Made by a program: the position numbers and the translations under genes. Below are positions 61,198 through 64,000 of a DNA stretch of 64,000 nucleotides, piece after piece. The notes under the pieces are model-generated. The model was not told where the DNA came from. It did not search any database and was given only the letters and a program-made list of their open reading frames with translations. Origin of the DNA: Varroa destructor (lineage: Eukaryota; Arthropoda; Arachnida; Mesostigmata; Varroidae); contig NW_019211460.1 of NCBI RefSeq assembly GCF_002443255.2, forward strand, positions 29,422,481 through 29,486,480. The letters are read 5' to 3'. Position 1 is the first letter of the stretch. Each line of letters begins with the position of its first letter.

Positions 61198-61230
61198 AAA
61201 ATTTACCAGCGGAGACAGCAGATGAGCTAA
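61198..61230 (+). repeat. Exact 33-bp direct repeat, copy 2
   Basis: Second copy of the repeat at 60174-60206, same orientation, with starts 1,024 bp apart. The interval between holds no recognised gene, only a 65-codon open frame (60986-61183) that resembles nothing I know. Confidence 0.93.
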
Positions 61231-64000
61231 GTGATTGTGCTATGTTTGTTCAATTGAGTCGTGTGTATCCGAAGCCATATTTATTAAAGAAGAAATTATG
61301 GCTAAAGCGACGCTCGAGGTGAACTTGTTTTATATTTGCTAGAAAATAAATGTTCGCGTTCTAAGAGTTGTTCTCAACTTCCTTGACTCCCCCAAAAAAA
61401 TTTTCGTCGATGGGGGCGGGCTGTAATTCATTGAATATCACTAATAACGTCTGCCGTTTACTGACATACATTTTTCTTCCTCTTCTACAATGTGCAATCT
61501 TCGATTGGAGGTGACTCAGCTTCTCCTTGGAGAGTTGAATAGTCAGTCTCTGTCTTTAAACGAATCTGTTGCCTAATCGAAGGCGTCTGCGGGACACTCG
61601 ACTTCGAGTTTTGTGTTATAATATTGTAAAAAAAGGCAGAAAACATTATCTATGCTTAAAAAAGGATTATTAAGATTTGGCAAATAATGAAGTGCGCGCT
61701 ATACGTCACTTAGGGTCATCACATACGGTATTCATGTGAAGCCTTTGACGCCATTTGAAAAAGGGTTAACGAAGCTACCGGGCACGGAACTGAGAACATT
61801 TACTTTGCACTTTGATAGGCAAACTATGAATTAAAAGGCTTTATAAGCCTAATTTTGGAATATCGCTCGCGTATAAATACACGTAAGGTAAGCAAAGCCC
61901 TCATTAAAGGACCGCCAATCGTAATCGAAATAGGTTGGTGCCCCATCTAGCTGAAATATTTGTGACAGAGTTTCCTACAGTGTGTGTCCATAACGAAATA
62001 TTCCTTATACTCTGTATGTCTTAGCAATCTGGCTATGGAATCGATTTTAAATATGGCGTATGCTATATGGTGTATGCTTATGTATGAGAAGGTGTTCCGT
62101 TACAAACTTGTTATTTAGTAAGTTACTCTATACTTATAGATTAATAAGAACTGACTATACGGATCCGCAGAAAAGCTTACTATCTTTGACTGGTCCAAAT
62201 AGAGTAGTAGCGAAATTCTACAAATAGTATTTTTTTAATTCGTCGTGGCATCCTATTTTGATTTGAATCTCCGGAGAATCCGGACCACTTGCCCACTGTT
62301 CAGTGCCGCTTCTCCTAGTGGAAACGGTGCCTGCGATCTCCGACAAGACTACTTCGCCCGTCGACTGATGTTTCTCTAATAGTTGAGCTAGTAATTATTT
62401 TTCCAGTGGGCAACTATTTTTCGATGGTAGCTATTTTGCTTCCTCAGAATCTTACGTATATTAGATTATGCCAAGTTTCGCTGCGTGATGTGGGAACGCA
62501 CGTTTTCGAGGCTTAGGATCTGGTATAGGATAATCATCCTGTAATAGCTGGGAGGGTCTATTGACCTTTCTTCTATCGATTAAACCTGGCTAAGCAGTAC
62601 AGGCCGACGGGCAATAAAGAATATGTATCCACATATGCGTCATATCATTAGCCTCGTATCGCAACCCGTTGACGCAGCAACTGGCTTAGGAACTGTAGAT
62701 ACTGTGTCTTGTTTTTACAGATACTGGGAGTATGATTGCGGATCAATGTACGCTCAGTATTTATAAAACAATCGTTCGCTTTCAATCAGTAACTCATGTG
62801 CTTCCATGTACCTGCATGCGGTTCTTGAAAGCGGACAACGCGGGGATCACCGTAACAATCAGAGCTAATGAACTCACCAAGGTTCGCTTACCTTAAAACT
62901 CTATTGAGAAGTAATTTCACTCATTCAAGTGCTCTAGCCTTCGCCGTGGTAGTAAGTCGTACGCCTTAGAACGCGTCCATCAGACGTACGTACTACAACT
63001 ACGCGTTAGTCAAGAGACAGATCCATGACGGATTACTGCGCGCACTGGTCCGTCGGCGAGCCGACCTAAATTTGAAGGGAGCGAAATCGATATCTGTGAC
63101 TCCCGTACCTTCCGTCGCAAACAAATGCCTGCACGTTTTCCATAAGGGAGCTCTATGGGGTACTGACAGAGCCACATGCACCGGGCCAAGCGTAGCGACC
63201 TAACCTTAGCCTTTTTACTATCTACCTACGCATAGTTCGCCATGCCAGAATTGTCGCACGTTGCGGTCCTGTATGTAGTGTACCTTAATTTGTCGCTTTT
63301 GTTTGTCAGAGTTGACCGTTATAATCGTTTTTGAAAAGATGGCTTTTCTAGGTTTTGGCACTAAAGCAGTTGGTTGTTGTCAGCGATACCTTACAGAGCG
63401 GAGCTGTGTGTTTACAGCGCAGAATTTCTCAAGACCGTCGACATGGTGTGAATAGTTTCAATTATGTCACTTTTTAGTTACATCGAAGTGGCCATATTGC
63501 GAAAAGATAATTTTCTGTAACTGTGAAAAATATTTCTCGGCAGTACAAACCGAAATATACTTACTTTTCTAGCCTTATTGAATCACAACGCTGTGTTGAT
63601 ACATGAATTTTACATGCAGTTTCACTCGGGATGCTAGACACTCGTGGTCCATTGTTAATACACGTAATAAAATCGCCCCTTGCATTGTATTATAACGATA
63701 AATATATTATAACGTATATATTCAGTTATATAAAGCAATACTTTTTTTTTGCGAAATTTTTATTTAAAAAAATGTTAATATCAGCCACATCATAAAATGA
63801 TAAAAGATAAAAAAAAAAAATGGTAAAGAACTTTTTTCGTTCGTACGGGATTCACTTTGTGAGACCAGTAGTTGCTTGACAAAATATTAACTGAAAAGTA
63901 ATTATTAACTACTTCTAATAAGCGCCTACCTCCAACCTACTTGAGAGGTTTTTCTGGTACTGTGAATGCATTGAGGAACGCCACAACAACAACTAAACAG
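61231..64000. other. Non-coding DNA, no gene recognised
   Basis: Only frames of about 60 codons. There is a short palindrome AGGCTTTATAAGCCT at about 61834-61848 and an AT-rich end with an A12 run. Confidence 0.55.
63689..63820. repeat. AT-rich block with short direct repeats and A12 run
   Basis: TATTATAACG occurs at 63689 and again at 63705. It is followed by AT-rich sequence and an A12 run at 63809-63820. No gene is seen. Confidence 0.75.

Overview
This is a eukaryotic, gene-poor window with one recognisable protein-coding gene: a neuropeptide F receptor (NPFR), a class A rhodopsin-like GPCR of the NPY-receptor family. It lies on the + strand at about 42.58-46.14 kb. Spliced coding exons, AT-leaning non-coding DNA, AT/GT/CAG microsatellites and decayed repeat copies indicate an animal nuclear genome. 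The receptor resembles the insect NPFR much more closely than short-NPF or RYamide receptors, so an arthropod is the best guess. A mite or tick is possible, but the sequence alone does not settle this.

NPFR has three supported coding exons. The first (42582-43342) carries the extracellular N-terminus through TM4 and most of extracellular loop 2. The second (45153-45431) carries TM5, intracellular loop 3, TM6 and extracellular loop 3. The third (45753-46140) carries TM7, helix 8 and the C-terminal tail. The 1,810-nt intron is GT-AG. The 321-nt intron appears to be a GC-AG intron. Both are phase 2 and join conserved receptor segments exactly. The apparent start codon at 42549 sits in a pyrimidine tract ending in a good acceptor, so the true initiator exon is probably upstream and was not identified.

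The rest of the window (0-42.5 kb and 46.2-64 kb) contains no ORF I can recognise. Open frames there are short (at most about 140 codons), resemble no family known to me, and look like chance openings. What it does hold: several snap-back hairpins with 21-29 bp stems and very short loops (near 3.1, 19.85, 33.28 and 49.5 kb); simple repeats, the longest an (AT) tract at 41.83 kb and a C16 run at 25.3 kb; a diverged interspersed repeat with partial copies near 28.3, 38.4-38.6 and 51.4-51.6 kb; a Tc1/mariner-like terminal motif at 58.2 kb; and an exact 33-bp direct repeat about 1 kb apart at 60.17 and 61.20 kb. No tRNA, rRNA or CRISPR array was supported. I found no convincing novel multi-gene system. 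The most useful leads are the GC-AG intron, the hairpin set, and the 58-61 kb repeat-rich block.
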